A stretch of DNA of 33,561 bases from Deltaproteobacteria bacterium (GTDB taxonomy: Bacteria; SAR324; NAC60-12), in NCBI GenBank assembly GCA_011522845.1, contig WTIF01000289.1, forward strand, positions 1 through 33,561. The letters are read 5' to 3'. The translations under genes were made by a program, and so were the position numbers. Below, one piece after another: positions 1-9,524 of this stretch. Position 1 is the stretch's first letter. Each line of letters opens with the position of its first letter. The notes under the pieces are model-generated. The model was not told the origin of the DNA. It searched no databases and saw only the letters and a list, made by a program, of their open reading frames with translations.

Positions 1-254
1 ACATAGGCCCGATCCTCATCTGAAACAATCGGACGGCTGCTTCCTTTCAAGACTTGAACAGAGGCATCAGAATTTAACCCAACAATCAATTGGTGAGCCT
101 GTGCAGCTGATTCCTGCAAATAACGGACATGGCCTGCGTGCAAAATATCAAAACAACCGTTCGTGAAACCAATCCGATGCCCAGCTTTTTTCCAGCTTTG
201 AGTGCGCTTTTTCGCTTCTTCCCAATCACAGATCTTACTGTACGAATCAGCCAT
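1..254 (-). CDS. D-glycero-beta-D-manno-heptose 1-phosphate adenylyltransferase-like nucleotidyltransferase (RfaE2/HldE C-terminal type), N-terminal part only, runs off window
   Basis: Reverse complement from ATG at 254 reads [71 protein letters not shown]..., with the cytidylyltransferase-type [11 protein letters not shown] motif; overlaps the apt stop codon by 1 nt. Confidence 0.85.
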   Translation of the reverse strand, partial: MADSYSKICDWEEAKKRTQSWKKAGHRIGFTNGCFDILHAGHVRYLQESAAQAHQLIVGLNSDASVQVLKGSSRPIVSDEDRAY

Positions 255-787
255 CACTCCTCTGTGAAGCGCATCAATGAAAAGGCTGGGCATGACAGTT
301 TCTGACGACCACCAAGGCCTTCCAATTCAATGATGAAGGCTGCTTCATGAACGATGGTATCCAATCGCTGAACAAGTTGTGCAGCTGCTGAAATGGTTCC
401 ACCCGTAGCCAGGAGATCGTCGGCCAGCAATACTCGCTGACCGGGTTGAAGCGCATCTTTATGAATTTCCAAAGAGTCCGTTCCATATTCCAGCGCATAT
501 TCGACCCTTTCAACAGCCGCCGGGAGTTTTCCAGGTTTACGAATAGGCACGAAGGCAACTCCCAATTCCAAGGCGAGTGGCGCTCCGATGAGAAATCCCC
601 TTGATTCAATGCCACAGACGGCGTGAAGCTCCGCATCACGATACCGACTGACAAGCAACTGAAGAGTCTCCTGAAATGCAGCAGGATTACTCAATAAGGT
701 TGTGATGTCTCTAAAAAGAATTCCAGGTTTGGGAAAGTCAGGAATCGTGCGGACAAGCGATTTGAGATGGTAGGCTGGTTCGTTCAA
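254..787 (-). CDS. apt: Adenine phosphoribosyltransferase
   Basis: 177 aa [21 protein letters not shown] and PRPP loop [13 protein letters not shown]. Confidence 0.95.
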   Translation of the reverse strand: MNEPAYHLKSLVRTIPDFPKPGILFRDITTLLSNPAAFQETLQLLVSRYRDAELHAVCGIESRGFLIGAPLALELGVAFVPIRKPGKLPAAVERVEYALEYGTDSLEIHKDALQPGQRVLLADDLLATGGTISAAAQLVQRLDTIVHEAAFIIELEGLGGRQKLSCPAFSLMRFTEE

Positions 788-862
788 TCAACTCTCCGGG
801 GCGACTAAGAAGATAGTTAAAGAGTCTTCGAAGGTTTTGTAAAAGCAGCAAGATACAAGAGC

Positions 863-921
863 CCTTCCAAGATGCAACGCAAATACCCACATGCTTCGTA
901 GGGTCTGAGCGTTGCAGAAGG
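863..921. repeat. Imperfect nested intergenic inverted repeat / hairpin
   Basis: CCTTC(863-867)...TGCAACGC(873-880)...ACCC(885-888)...GGGT(901-904)...GCGTTGCA(909-916)GAAGG(917-921); three nested complementary arms between divergent genes. Confidence 0.6.
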
Positions 922-981
922 AATTTATTTATTTTCTCAAAGCAATCTCACATTTCATGGTATTCTGATTATTTAGCTACC

Positions 982-1119
982 GTGCCACACAAAAAATCGA
1001 ACCTACCCCAGAAAGTTTGCCCTGTTTGCCAGCGTCCATTCACTTGGAGGCGAAAATGGGCTCGTGATTGGGACCAAGTTCGCTACTGCAGTGAGCGCTG
1101 TCGGCGTCAGGGGATTTAG
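982..1119 (+). CDS. DUF2256 family Cys-rich mini-protein (45 aa)
   Basis: GTG start; [45 protein letters not shown]; CPVCxRPFTWRxKWxRDWxxVRYCSxRCR is the DUF2256 signature. Too short for the supplied ORF track. Confidence 0.85.
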   Translation: MPHKKSNLPQKVCPVCQRPFTWRRKWARDWDQVRYCSERCRRQGI

Positions 1120-1175
1120 AATCAACGTTTTGATAATCCTCTCATTTTGTTTCTCCTTTCTTTGATCAAACAGCT

Positions 1176-3740
1176 ATGCAGATCTGGTTCAAACTGGCTT
1201 GGCGAGAAATCCGTAACAACCGTAAATTCAGTGCGTTCTTCGTCCTGAATCTGGCAATTGGGTTGGTAGGTTTTTTAGCGCTCAATTCTTTCAATTCATC
1301 AATCCAAAGTCATCTGGGGCGTAATGCGAAAGGGATTCTAACCGCTGACATTGCGGTCAATGCAACTCGTCCCTTCACAGAAGAAGAACTCCGCACAATT
1401 AGCAAGAGCCTTGAACCGATCGATCAGAGTCGCCAGATCTCCTTTGTGTCAATGTCTGCCAGTGGAGTCAATTCACGCTTATCACAGATCATTGCTGTTG
1501 ATGCCGGTTTTCCTCTGTACGGAGAACTGGAACTTCAGGAAAAAGGAGTCATTGGGCCTCGCGAAGTTGCCCAAGCGCTGAAAGAGCCCGTCATCTGGGT
1601 CTATCCTGACTTGCTGACCTCCCTAGATTTGAAACTAGGAGATTCCCTGCAGATTGGCACCCAGATGTTTAAGATTGCGGACGTAGTTCTGCAGGATCCA
1701 GGAACCAGTTTCTCTACTTTTGGAGTGGCTTCCCGAATTTACATGAGCTACAAGCAGGTCCAGAACACAGGCCTGACGGCTGTTGGAAAAAGTCGGGTCT
1801 TTCACCGTCAATATTATAAGTTGGCTCCAGGAATTGATGAAGAGCTTGCCGCTAAGAAACTGCAAAAGGATCTAGATGAACTGGGTGGAGAAGCATACTC
1901 TCTCAGGGTTCAAACCCCTGCCGGAGCAAGCCAGCAGGTTGGCCGAGCATTGGGCTATCTGAATGATTATCTGGGGATGGTCTCGCTGGTTGCTTTGTTT
2001 TTAGCAGGATTGGGCGCGGCCTATTTATTCCGAGATTATCTGCACAGTCGTTTTCAGGAAATAGCAATTCTCATGAGTTTAGGAGCTGCCAGAAAGTCAA
2101 CCTATCTCCTTCTACTCAGTCAAATTTTGATTCTGGGCGGAATGGCCGTGATTGTCTCCGCCTTTGCGTCTCTAGCCTTGTTACAGATTCTACCTCATCT
2201 TGTTTCAGATTTCCTTCCGCTTGGGTTTCAACAAGAGATGCCTTGGGCCAGTCTCGGCGTGGCCATGGTGGTGGGAACCATTGGCAGTCTAATTTTCTGT
2301 TTACCTGTACTGACTTCCATCCATCGGGTTCAGCCAATTGCCCTACTACGAGATACTAGTCGTGAATTTAGTCGAGGAAATACATGGAAGCTAAAGCTGG
2401 TGAGCTACTTACCCGGTCTTTTGGTATATGGAGGGCTGACGATCTGGGTTGCCGGATTCAAAAGAGGAGGATTGTTTTTGTTGCTTTTCATGGGGGCCTT
2501 ACTGGTCCTTGCGTTGTTGGCTTGGCTACTCTTCAAGGCCTGTGGGCATCTTTCAAATCGTCAAAGACCCGTCTTCAAAATCGCTCTTCGCAGCCTGAAT
2601 CGTAACCGAGTTGCGGCGATTTCCTGTTTCTTGTCAATGTCCCTGGGCACCCTGCTAATCAATCTGATTCCACAGTTGCAGCAAGGGTTAGTCGAAGAAC
2701 TGGAACGACCTGAGGACAGTCGGGTTCCAACATTTTTTGTGTTTGATATCCAAGAAGAGCAGATCGCAGGTCTAACCGACGTGGTTGCTCAAGAAGGTTT
2801 TGCGCTTGAGAGCCTTTCTCCATTGGTGAGAGCTCGTCTCTCAATGGTCAATGGAGAGATTTATCAGGGCCAGGACAGAGATGATGTAGTACGTGATGAA
2901 AACCGTGAACGTCGACGAAGAAGTCGAACATACAATTTGTCTTATCTTTCTGCGGATCAGGTGAACCTTGGGATTGTAGTGGGGGAGCCACTCAGTGGAC
3001 GTTATGATTTCATGAGCGATCAGCCTGTTCAGGTGTCTCTGGAAAAGGAATTTGCTAGCTGGCGGGAGTGGCGAGTTGGGGACAGGTTAACCTTTGACAT
3101 CGCTGGGATTCCAATTGAAGCACAAGTGGCTAACTTGCGGAAGGTCGAATGGACAACTTTTCAACCAGACTTCTTTATTGTAATGCAGCCTGGAGCGTTG
3201 GAAGATGCTCCCAAGGTCTTCCTTGGCAGTATCCGGAATGTTCCTCCTGAAAAAAGACTTTCTCTGCAAAATAGCATCGTCCGCGCCTATCCTAATATTT
3301 CTGTAATTGATGTAACCAGAATTTTAGCAAGAGCCTTCGAAATCATTGATCAGGTCAGCTTTGCCATTAATTTTATGGCGTATTTAGCCATTCTGGCTGG
3401 TCTTGTGGTCTTGTACTCCATTGCTCGCCAGGAAGTGCAAAGCCGCGGTTGGGAGATGAATCTGCTGAAGACCTTGGGGGCACGATTCCCTCTGGTGATG
3501 CGCATTATTCAAACAGAGTTTGGGCTGCTGGCATTGTTCGCAGCAGCTTCGGGCCTGCTACTCAGCTTGATCTTTTCTTTCATCATTTCGTGGGTAGTCT
3601 TCGAGAATCTCTGGAGAATCAACTGGTGGAGCAATGGGGTTACTTTGATGGCAGTGGTAGCCCTTAGCGTTGTAACCGCTAGTCTTGCAGCACATCGAAC
3701 GTTACGTCAGAAGCCGCTAGCACTTCTGAGAACTGTTTAA
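1176..3740 (+). CDS. ABC transporter permease, FtsX/MacB_PCD superfamily, YbbP-like
   Basis: 854 aa; N-terminal WFKLAWREIRNNRKFSAFFVLNLAIGLVGF, two FtsX-like membrane blocks (around LFLAGLGAAYLF...SLGAARKSTYLLL and LAGLVVLYSIARQEVQSRGWEMNLLKTLGAR). Confidence 0.85.
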   Translation: MQIWFKLAWREIRNNRKFSAFFVLNLAIGLVGFLALNSFNSSIQSHLGRNAKGILTADIAVNATRPFTEEELRTISKSLEPIDQSRQISFVSMSASGVNSRLSQIIAVDAGFPLYGELELQEKGVIGPREVAQALKEPVIWVYPDLLTSLDLKLGDSLQIGTQMFKIADVVLQDPGTSFSTFGVASRIYMSYKQVQNTGLTAVGKSRVFHRQYYKLAPGIDEELAAKKLQKDLDELGGEAYSLRVQTPAGASQQVGRALGYLNDYLGMVSLVALFLAGLGAAYLFRDYLHSRFQEIAILMSLGAARKSTYLLLLSQILILGGMAVIVSAFASLALLQILPHLVSDFLPLGFQQEMPWASLGVAMVVGTIGSLIFCLPVLTSIHRVQPIALLRDTSREFSRGNTWKLKLVSYLPGLLVYGGLTIWVAGFKRGGLFLLLFMGALLVLALLAWLLFKACGHLSNRQRPVFKIALRSLNRNRVAAISCFLSMSLGTLLINLIPQLQQGLVEELERPEDSRVPTFFVFDIQEEQIAGLTDVVAQEGFALESLSPLVRARLSMVNGEIYQGQDRDDVVRDENRERRRRSRTYNLSYLSADQVNLGIVVGEPLSGRYDFMSDQPVQVSLEKEFASWREWRVGDRLTFDIAGIPIEAQVANLRKVEWTTFQPDFFIVMQPGALEDAPKVFLGSIRNVPPEKRLSLQNSIVRAYPNISVIDVTRILARAFEIIDQVSFAINFMAYLAILAGLVVLYSIARQEVQSRGWEMNLLKTLGARFPLVMRIIQTEFGLLALFAAASGLLLSLIFSFIISWVVFENLWRINWWSNGVTLMAVVALSVVTASLAAHRTLRQKPLALLRTV

Positions 3741-3754
3741 ATCTTTGTGACGGA

Positions 3755-4369
3755 TCAGGGTAACTCCGAACTTAGAAGGATTCGGACTCCCTGCTCCTGC
3801 AAAGCTACGAGGGCACGGTCGACATCTCCCTTTTGTAAATTCACTCCACGAGTCGCATCTGAAATCACGATAGTACGAAACCCGAGCTCAGCAGCATCTG
3901 CTGCCGTAAAGCGTACACAATAGTCGGTTGCCAGACCTACCACAAAGACTTCGTCTACCCCTTGCTCCCGTAGATACTCTCCCATTCCCGTACTGCTCTG
4001 GTGGTCGTTATCAAAGAAGCCGCTATAGCTGTCAATGCGTGGATTTTGTCCTTTGCGGAAAACTCTTTTGACCTTACTCTGATCCAGGTTGGAGATGAAT
4101 TGGGCTCCCTCCGTTTCTTGAACACAGTGAATTGGCCAGAGGACTTGCGGTATTCCATGCAGATCAATCAATTCTCCTGGTTGTCTTCCCTCATGCTGAA
4201 TTGCAAAACTCTGATGGTCAGCGGGATGCCAGTCCTGGGTTGCTACAACTAGGTCAAACTTTTGCTGAAGTTGATTGATCAGGGGAACAATGCTGTCCCC
4301 CTCAGGGACGGGGAGCGCACCACTGGGAGTGAAATCATTTTGTAGATCGACAAGAATCAAAGCATTCAT
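3755..4369 (-). CDS. pncA: Nicotinamidase/pyrazinamidase (isochorismatase-like hydrolase)
   Basis: MNALILVDLQNDFTPSGALPVPEGD, TQDWHPADHQSFA, FVVGLATDYCVRFTAADA. Confidence 0.92.
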   Translation of the reverse strand: MNALILVDLQNDFTPSGALPVPEGDSIVPLINQLQQKFDLVVATQDWHPADHQSFAIQHEGRQPGELIDLHGIPQVLWPIHCVQETEGAQFISNLDQSKVKRVFRKGQNPRIDSYSGFFDNDHQSSTGMGEYLREQGVDEVFVVGLATDYCVRFTAADAAELGFRTIVISDATRGVNLQKGDVDRALVALQEQGVRILLSSELP

Positions 4370-4386
4370 GAAGAGTGTTTTGGGAT

Positions 4387-4788
4387 TCAGTTGGCAAATC
4401 GGTCAATACGCATCGGAGTTTTTCGCTCACAGCGACGGTCCCAGTCCTCATCGTTAGATGCACAGGGAGTTGGATTGGATTCAAAGACACAATAGTGTTC
4501 GCCCGGAGGCAGCTGGGAGTCCAATGGCACTTCATACCGGCGTCCATCATAAAATTGGGCGATCACACCGTTTGAAACCGGAACCAGTTTTTGTACCCGC
4601 GAATCCAGAGAGGGAGCAACGTATCGGGAATATCGTGGAGTGTAGAGCAATTCACAAAGCTCCATCACATGCAGTCTTTTATTGGTTGGATAATTAAAAT
4701 CAACATGATTGGGTGGATTGCTACTGCAGGCAAAAATTCCGATTCCAAACAAGCTTAACAGCAAGGGTCCACGACAAAAAAACGACAT
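4387..4788 (-). CDS. Hypothetical lipoprotein
   Basis: 133 aa; signal peptide with lipobox-like LFGIGIFACSSNPPN; no recognised domain. Confidence 0.6.
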   Translation of the reverse strand: MSFFCRGPLLLSLFGIGIFACSSNPPNHVDFNYPTNKRLHVMELCELLYTPRYSRYVAPSLDSRVQKLVPVSNGVIAQFYDGRRYEVPLDSQLPPGEHYCVFESNPTPCASNDEDWDRRCERKTPMRIDRFAN

Positions 4789-4855
4789 GTGAACTCGCGT
4801 TTTTGAGAAAGTGCAAAATTATTGGATTTCAGGCAGGATAACTCCGTTGAAATGT

Positions 4856-4877
4856 CATTCAAGAATTGTTCTGAATG
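4856..4877. promoter_or_regulatory. 9-bp inverted repeat between divergent lipoprotein and ABC exporter genes (possible operator)
   Basis: CATTC(a)AGAA-TTG-TTCTGAATG, one bulged base. Confidence 0.3.
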
Positions 4878-4950
4878 GATTTGCATACATTGAGTTGGAA
4901 GCCCGCTTGGCCCAATTCAAAACTACGAGGTATTTAAGGAAAGTTACTAG

Positions 4951-6753
4951 ATGAATTCCACTCCACATCCAATGATCAGCCTGCTGTACTACATCCTACC
5001 TCACCGGGGCTGGTTTTCATGGGCTTGTTTTAACAGCATTCTGAACAAAGTTCTCGACTTGATGCCTCCAGTTCTTGTGGGCTGGGTGATAGATTCTGTC
5101 CGCCGAGAACCCCCTGAATGGATCGCGAATGTTGTGGGCACTACAGATCCATGGCCACTTGCAGTTTTCCTTGCGGTTCTTGGAGTTGTCATCTTTGGCT
5201 TTGAGAGCCTTTTTGAATGGGCCTACCAGTACGGCTTCATGAACCTTGCTCAACGAGTCCAACACAATTTGCGGACAGATGCTTACAACCACATTCAGAT
5301 GCGTGAGATTGAATTCTTTGAGAATCACCGCATGGGAGAGACCATGGCGATGCTCAATGATGACGTCAATCAGATTGAAAGGTTTTTGAACACGGGTTTC
5401 AACGAGCTGCTTCAATTGCTGGTTTTGTTTTTATTTTCTATTTTTGTACTGGTGGATGTTTCCTGGCAATTGGCGCTGATTGGCTTGATTCCTGTGCCCT
5501 TGATTCTCTGGGGAAGCTGGTTTTATCAAAACCTCATCTCACCACGTTATAAGCAAGTTCGAGAAGCAGTTGGTGGGTTGAGCAGTCGTCTGGAAAACAA
5601 CATTGCAGGTATCCTGGTCATCAAGAGCTTCACAGCAGAAGCATTTGAATCTCAACGAGTTTCTGAAGCATCACTGGAATACAAGAAAGCCAACCATGCT
5701 GCAATTCGCTTCAGCTCGGTCTATGTCCCTCTCATTCGAATGGCAGTGGCAATTGGTTTTGGGGGGGTTCTGCTACTTGGAAGTTACTGGGTTCTGGAAG
5801 ACAAAGGAGTACTGACAGTTGGTGAGTTGGTACTGTTTTCAATGCTAATCCAACGCATGTTGTGGCCCCTGACTCGGATGGGGATCACCCTTGATGAGTA
5901 TGAGCGCGCCAAGGCTAGTGCTCGTAGGACATTTGGCCTCTTGCAGACTCCAAGCAAAATTCAAGATCCCGCCGAACCTCAATTCCTTCCTGAACCGATG
6001 CAGGCGGAGATACACTTTGATCAGGTCCATTTCACCTATCGTCGAGGAGAGCCAGTCTTGCGAGGCCTCGATTTCAAAGTACGGTCTGGAGAAACGATCG
6101 GTATTGCTGGGGCAACTGGTGCTGGAAAGTCAACTCTGATCAAATTGCTCCTGCGTTTGTATGATCCATCTGGTGGAGCAATTTGCCTTGATGGGCTGGA
6201 CCTACGGGATCTAACCCTGCAGGACATTAGAAGTCATATCGCCTTGGTCAGTCAGGATGTTTACCTGTTTCACGGCACAATTGCGGAGAACATAGCCTAC
6301 GGTTCCCCGAATAGAGACCTAGACCAAATCCAAGCTGCAGCAGAATCAGCTCAGCTACATGATTTCGTCATGACCTTGCCAGATGCCTATCAAACGGTGG
6401 TGGGTGAGCGAGGTATTCGACTGTCGGGGGGACAGCGGCAGCGTCTCAGTATTGCCAGAGCGATCCTGAAAGATGCTCCAATCATGGTTTTTGATGAGGC
6501 AACCAGTTCAGTCGACACTGAAACAGAGAGAGCGATCCAACAAAGTCTTTCCAGAATCACAAAAGGGAAAACCGCGTTGATTATTGCTCACCGACTTTCC
6601 ACGATCCGACATGCCGATAGAATTTTAGTGCTGAGAGATGGCCAAGTGGTAGAGGAAGGACACCATGATGACTTGTTGGAGCTGAAGGGAACTTACGCTG
6701 AGCTGTGGCAGGTTCAGTCTGGTGAAGTTACTGCTGCTCCCATTCTTCATTGA
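4951..6753 (+). CDS. ABC transporter, fused permease-ATPase (MsbA/lipid A-drug exporter type)
   Basis: 600 aa; Walker A GATGAGKST, signature LSGGQRQRLSIARA, Walker B IMVFDEATSSVD, N-terminal TM domain. Confidence 0.92.
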   Translation: MNSTPHPMISLLYYILPHRGWFSWACFNSILNKVLDLMPPVLVGWVIDSVRREPPEWIANVVGTTDPWPLAVFLAVLGVVIFGFESLFEWAYQYGFMNLAQRVQHNLRTDAYNHIQMREIEFFENHRMGETMAMLNDDVNQIERFLNTGFNELLQLLVLFLFSIFVLVDVSWQLALIGLIPVPLILWGSWFYQNLISPRYKQVREAVGGLSSRLENNIAGILVIKSFTAEAFESQRVSEASLEYKKANHAAIRFSSVYVPLIRMAVAIGFGGVLLLGSYWVLEDKGVLTVGELVLFSMLIQRMLWPLTRMGITLDEYERAKASARRTFGLLQTPSKIQDPAEPQFLPEPMQAEIHFDQVHFTYRRGEPVLRGLDFKVRSGETIGIAGATGAGKSTLIKLLLRLYDPSGGAICLDGLDLRDLTLQDIRSHIALVSQDVYLFHGTIAENIAYGSPNRDLDQIQAAAESAQLHDFVMTLPDAYQTVVGERGIRLSGGQRQRLSIARAILKDAPIMVFDEATSSVDTETERAIQQSLSRITKGKTALIIAHRLSTIRHADRILVLRDGQVVEEGHHDDLLELKGTYAELWQVQSGEVTAAPILH

Positions 6754-6810
6754 AAGAATCGATGCCAGTCAGTTCTTCCATGGTCGACTGCCTTGGGTTG
6801 ATGTGATCCC

Positions 6811-7539
6811 ATGAATTCGACACCACAAACTGAGTTTTGGAGGGGAGTTCGGGATACCTTCCCATTGATCGTCGGAGCAATTCCGTTCGGAATTATCTTT
6901 GGAACTCTCTCTGAGAGTGGAGGACTTTCTCTCTGGGGCGCTTTGGCTTTTTCAGCGATTGTCTTCGCTGGATCAGCTCAATTCATAGCCCTCGGAATGG
7001 TCTCTGCTGGGGCCACATGGCCAGTCATTGTATTGACCACCTTCGTGGTGAATCTACGACACCTCCTCTATTCAACCACACTGCTCCAGCAGGTTCGTCA
7101 CTTGCCTCAACGTTGGCGCATACCGCTGGCTTTCTGGCTGACCGATGAGACCTTTGCAGTGGCAGTCCGCCACTATGCGGAACCTTCCCCAATCATCCAC
7201 AAGCACTGGTACTATCTAGGCTCTGCGCTCATCATGTATTTCAATTGGCAACTATGTACGATGATCGGGATTTTCTTTGGGAGGGTGGTGCCGGGTTTGG
7301 AGGAATGGGGCTTGGACTTTGCCATGTCTGCAACCTTCATCGGCATCGTTGTGCCTTATCTGAAGAATCGCCCAATGATCGCCACGGCCCTCGTTGCCTC
7401 AGGTCTAGGCTTGGCCTTGTACGGTTTGCCAAACAAACTCGGGCTGATGATCGCTGCGTTAGCTGGAGTAGCTACTGGTTTTTTTCTGGAACAAAGACTG
7501 GCTAGTAATCGAATAACTGAGGCAGATGAGGCCCAATGA
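6811..7539 (+). CDS. azlC: AzlC family branched-chain amino acid exporter large subunit
   Basis: [45 protein letters not shown]. Confidence 0.9.
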   Translation: MNSTPQTEFWRGVRDTFPLIVGAIPFGIIFGTLSESGGLSLWGALAFSAIVFAGSAQFIALGMVSAGATWPVIVLTTFVVNLRHLLYSTTLLQQVRHLPQRWRIPLAFWLTDETFAVAVRHYAEPSPIIHKHWYYLGSALIMYFNWQLCTMIGIFFGRVVPGLEEWGLDFAMSATFIGIVVPYLKNRPMIATALVASGLGLALYGLPNKLGLMIAALAGVATGFFLEQRLASNRITEADEAQ

Positions 7540-7862
7540 ATGAGTTTTTGTTGGTTGGTGGGATGTTCTTGGTGACTTTTCTAGTCCGTTATCTTCCGTT
7601 TGGACTGGCGGGGTCCTTACAAATTCCGGAGCCTCTTGAACGGGCGCTGCGGTATGTCCCAGTGGCTGTCTTGATGGCAATTGTTGCACCCGCCGTTTTG
7701 ATTCCCCAGGGAGATTCTGTCCAATTTAGTTGGCAAAATCCCCATCTTTTGGGAGCCTTTGCAGCTTTTCTAGCAGGCTGGTGGAAAAACAACCTGCTGC
7801 TAACCATCGTAGTCGGGATGGCGGCTTTTTTCATCTCAAGGTTGCTGATTGGGAGATTCTAA
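7536..7862 (+). CDS. azlD: AzlD family branched-chain amino acid transport subunit
   Basis: 108 aa hydrophobic protein, ATGA overlap with azl[13 protein letters not shown]...[18 protein letters not shown]. Confidence 0.88.
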   Translation: MNEFLLVGGMFLVTFLVRYLPFGLAGSLQIPEPLERALRYVPVAVLMAIVAPAVLIPQGDSVQFSWQNPHLLGAFAAFLAGWWKNNLLLTIVVGMAAFFISRLLIGRF

Positions 7863-7897
7863 AAACTACCGATAGACATATCTGACCGCGGATGGAA

Positions 7898-8683
7898 TTA
7901 TTTCCCACACCAGACAGGATGCCGCTTTTCAATGAAAGCAGAGATTCCCTCCTGAGCATCCCGAGCCTCTAGATTTCGAACCATTACCTCCTTCGTGTAA
8001 TCGTACGCTTCACTCAATGGCAGTTCAGTCTGCCGTTAATAGGCCTCCTTGCCGATAGCAACAGTCAGTGGAGACTTGGAGGCAATTTTTTGTGCTAGTT
8101 CCATCGTCTTCGTCTCCAAATCTTCGGCATCGACAACTTCGTTGACTAGTCCCATTCTGTAAGCATTCTGAGCATCAATCAGATCGCCGGTCAGTAACAT
8201 CTGCATAGCGTGCTTATTTGATAAATTACGTGAAAGAGCGACCATTGGAGTGGAACAAAATAAACCGATATTAACACCCGGAGTTGCATAGCGGGCCTCT
8301 TGTGAGGAAATTGCTAAATCGCAACTTGCCACGAGTTGGGCCCCTGCAGCGGTTGCTATTCCATGCACCTGGGCAATGACAGGTTTAGGTAGTCGAATGA
8401 TCGTCTGCATCAACTCTGCACAATCTGCAAAAAGTTGTTCTGTGTAATTTCGTGAATAATTTTGAGCCTTGATCTCTTTGAGATCGTGTCCCGCACAAAA
8501 GCCAGGGCCAGCCCCTGCCAGAATAACGACGCGGACTGCTTCATCAGTAGAAACCTCAATGAAGGCATCGAGCAACGCTCTCAGCATTCCTTGGGAGAGA
8601 GCATTCCGTGCTTGCGGTCGATTCATTGTCAGGGTGGTAACGCCTTCATCGTCGTGGCGAAGGACCAAAGCTTCTTCAGTCAT
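7898..8683 (-). pseudogene. Enoyl-CoA hydratase/isomerase (crotonase) interrupted by an in-frame TAA at 8036-8038
   Basis: ORF 8036-8683 encodes MTEEALVLRHDDEGVTTLTMNRPQARNALS...GAGPGFCAGHDLKE...GKEAY*; the same frame continues past the TAA as RQTELPLSEAYDYTKEVMVRNLEARDAQEGISAFIEKRHPVWCGK* to 7898, which is the normal crotonase C-terminus. Confidence 0.8.
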
Positions 8684-8717
8684 TTTCTTCTCAGATTGGG
8701 TTAAATTTAGAAATTGA

Positions 8718-9524
8718 TCACTTGTCTAACTGTTTGCGCAACGCTCCAGTTTCATCAACTTTCCGCAATGCTTTCAATTCATCCACGGTTGGTTCTGGAA
8801 CCACATGCACCCTTGGAGAGACCTTCAGTTCCCAACCGGTATTGGACTTGATTTCCTCGATGTTTGAGAAAGAGTAGTAGGCATCTAGTTGGAATTCTTT
8901 TGAATTGGTGTCAGGTCTGAGGATACCCAAAGTAGTGATGATAGCAGACGGGCCACCTCCTACAAAACCGTAGCGCTCACGAGTATTCCCGCCATCCAAG
9001 TATCCAGGTGAGCTGAGGTAAGTTACTTTTTCTGCAAATCTTTTTGGTTCATGGGCTACCATGATCAAAACCCTTCCCGCTCCACATGCAATATCGTTTG
9101 CCCCACCTGCGCCAGTCAGTCTAGTTTTGGGTGCTCGATAGTGATCTCCAATCTCCCCATCCCAAATTCCCGTAGTATTGACGTTTCCAAACTTATCGAC
9201 CTGAGCGGCTCCAATAATACCGACATCACAGCGTCCGGAAGCGACTAGAAAGCCTAACGCATCCACTCCATTCGTGAAGCTAGTGGCATTCGCTGAGATA
9301 CGGTTGCATTCAATCCCCCATGGGAGCCCTCCGACTGGAGTTGCCCCGTAAACTCCACCCTCTGTCATTGCACGAATATTTGGTGCATGGTGCGCTTGAG
9401 CAAAATAACCAGCCAGCATTGAGAGTCCTACACCAAAGATTGCCAGCTCGCCGTCACGTAATTCCCGGCCCGTGGCAATAGCCATCATTTCCTGGCGAGT
9501 GTATTCAAGCTTGTGACGGTTCAT
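8718..9524 (-). CDS. Class I CoA-transferase, beta subunit (glutaconate CoA-transferase/IpdB-like)
   Basis: 268 aa; TEGGVYGATPVGGLPWG, GAAQVDKFGNVNTT, LTGAGGANDIACGAGR. Confidence 0.85.
   Translation of the reverse strand: MNRHKLEYTRQEMMAIATGRELRDGELAIFGVGLSMLAGYFAQAHHAPNIRAMTEGGVYGATPVGGLPWGIECNRISANATSFTNGVDALGFLVASGRCDVGIIGAAQVDKFGNVNTTGIWDGEIGDHYRAPKTRLTGAGGANDIACGAGRVLIMVAHEPKRFAEKVTYLSSPGYLDGGNTRERYGFVGGGPSAIITTLGILRPDTNSKEFQLDAYYSFSNIEEIKSNTGWELKVSPRVHVVPEPTVDELKALRKVDETGALRKQLDK

Noticed and set aside
274-654. 126-aa ORF inside apt in another frame on the same strand
   Set aside because: Out-of-frame overlap with a confidently identified apt gene
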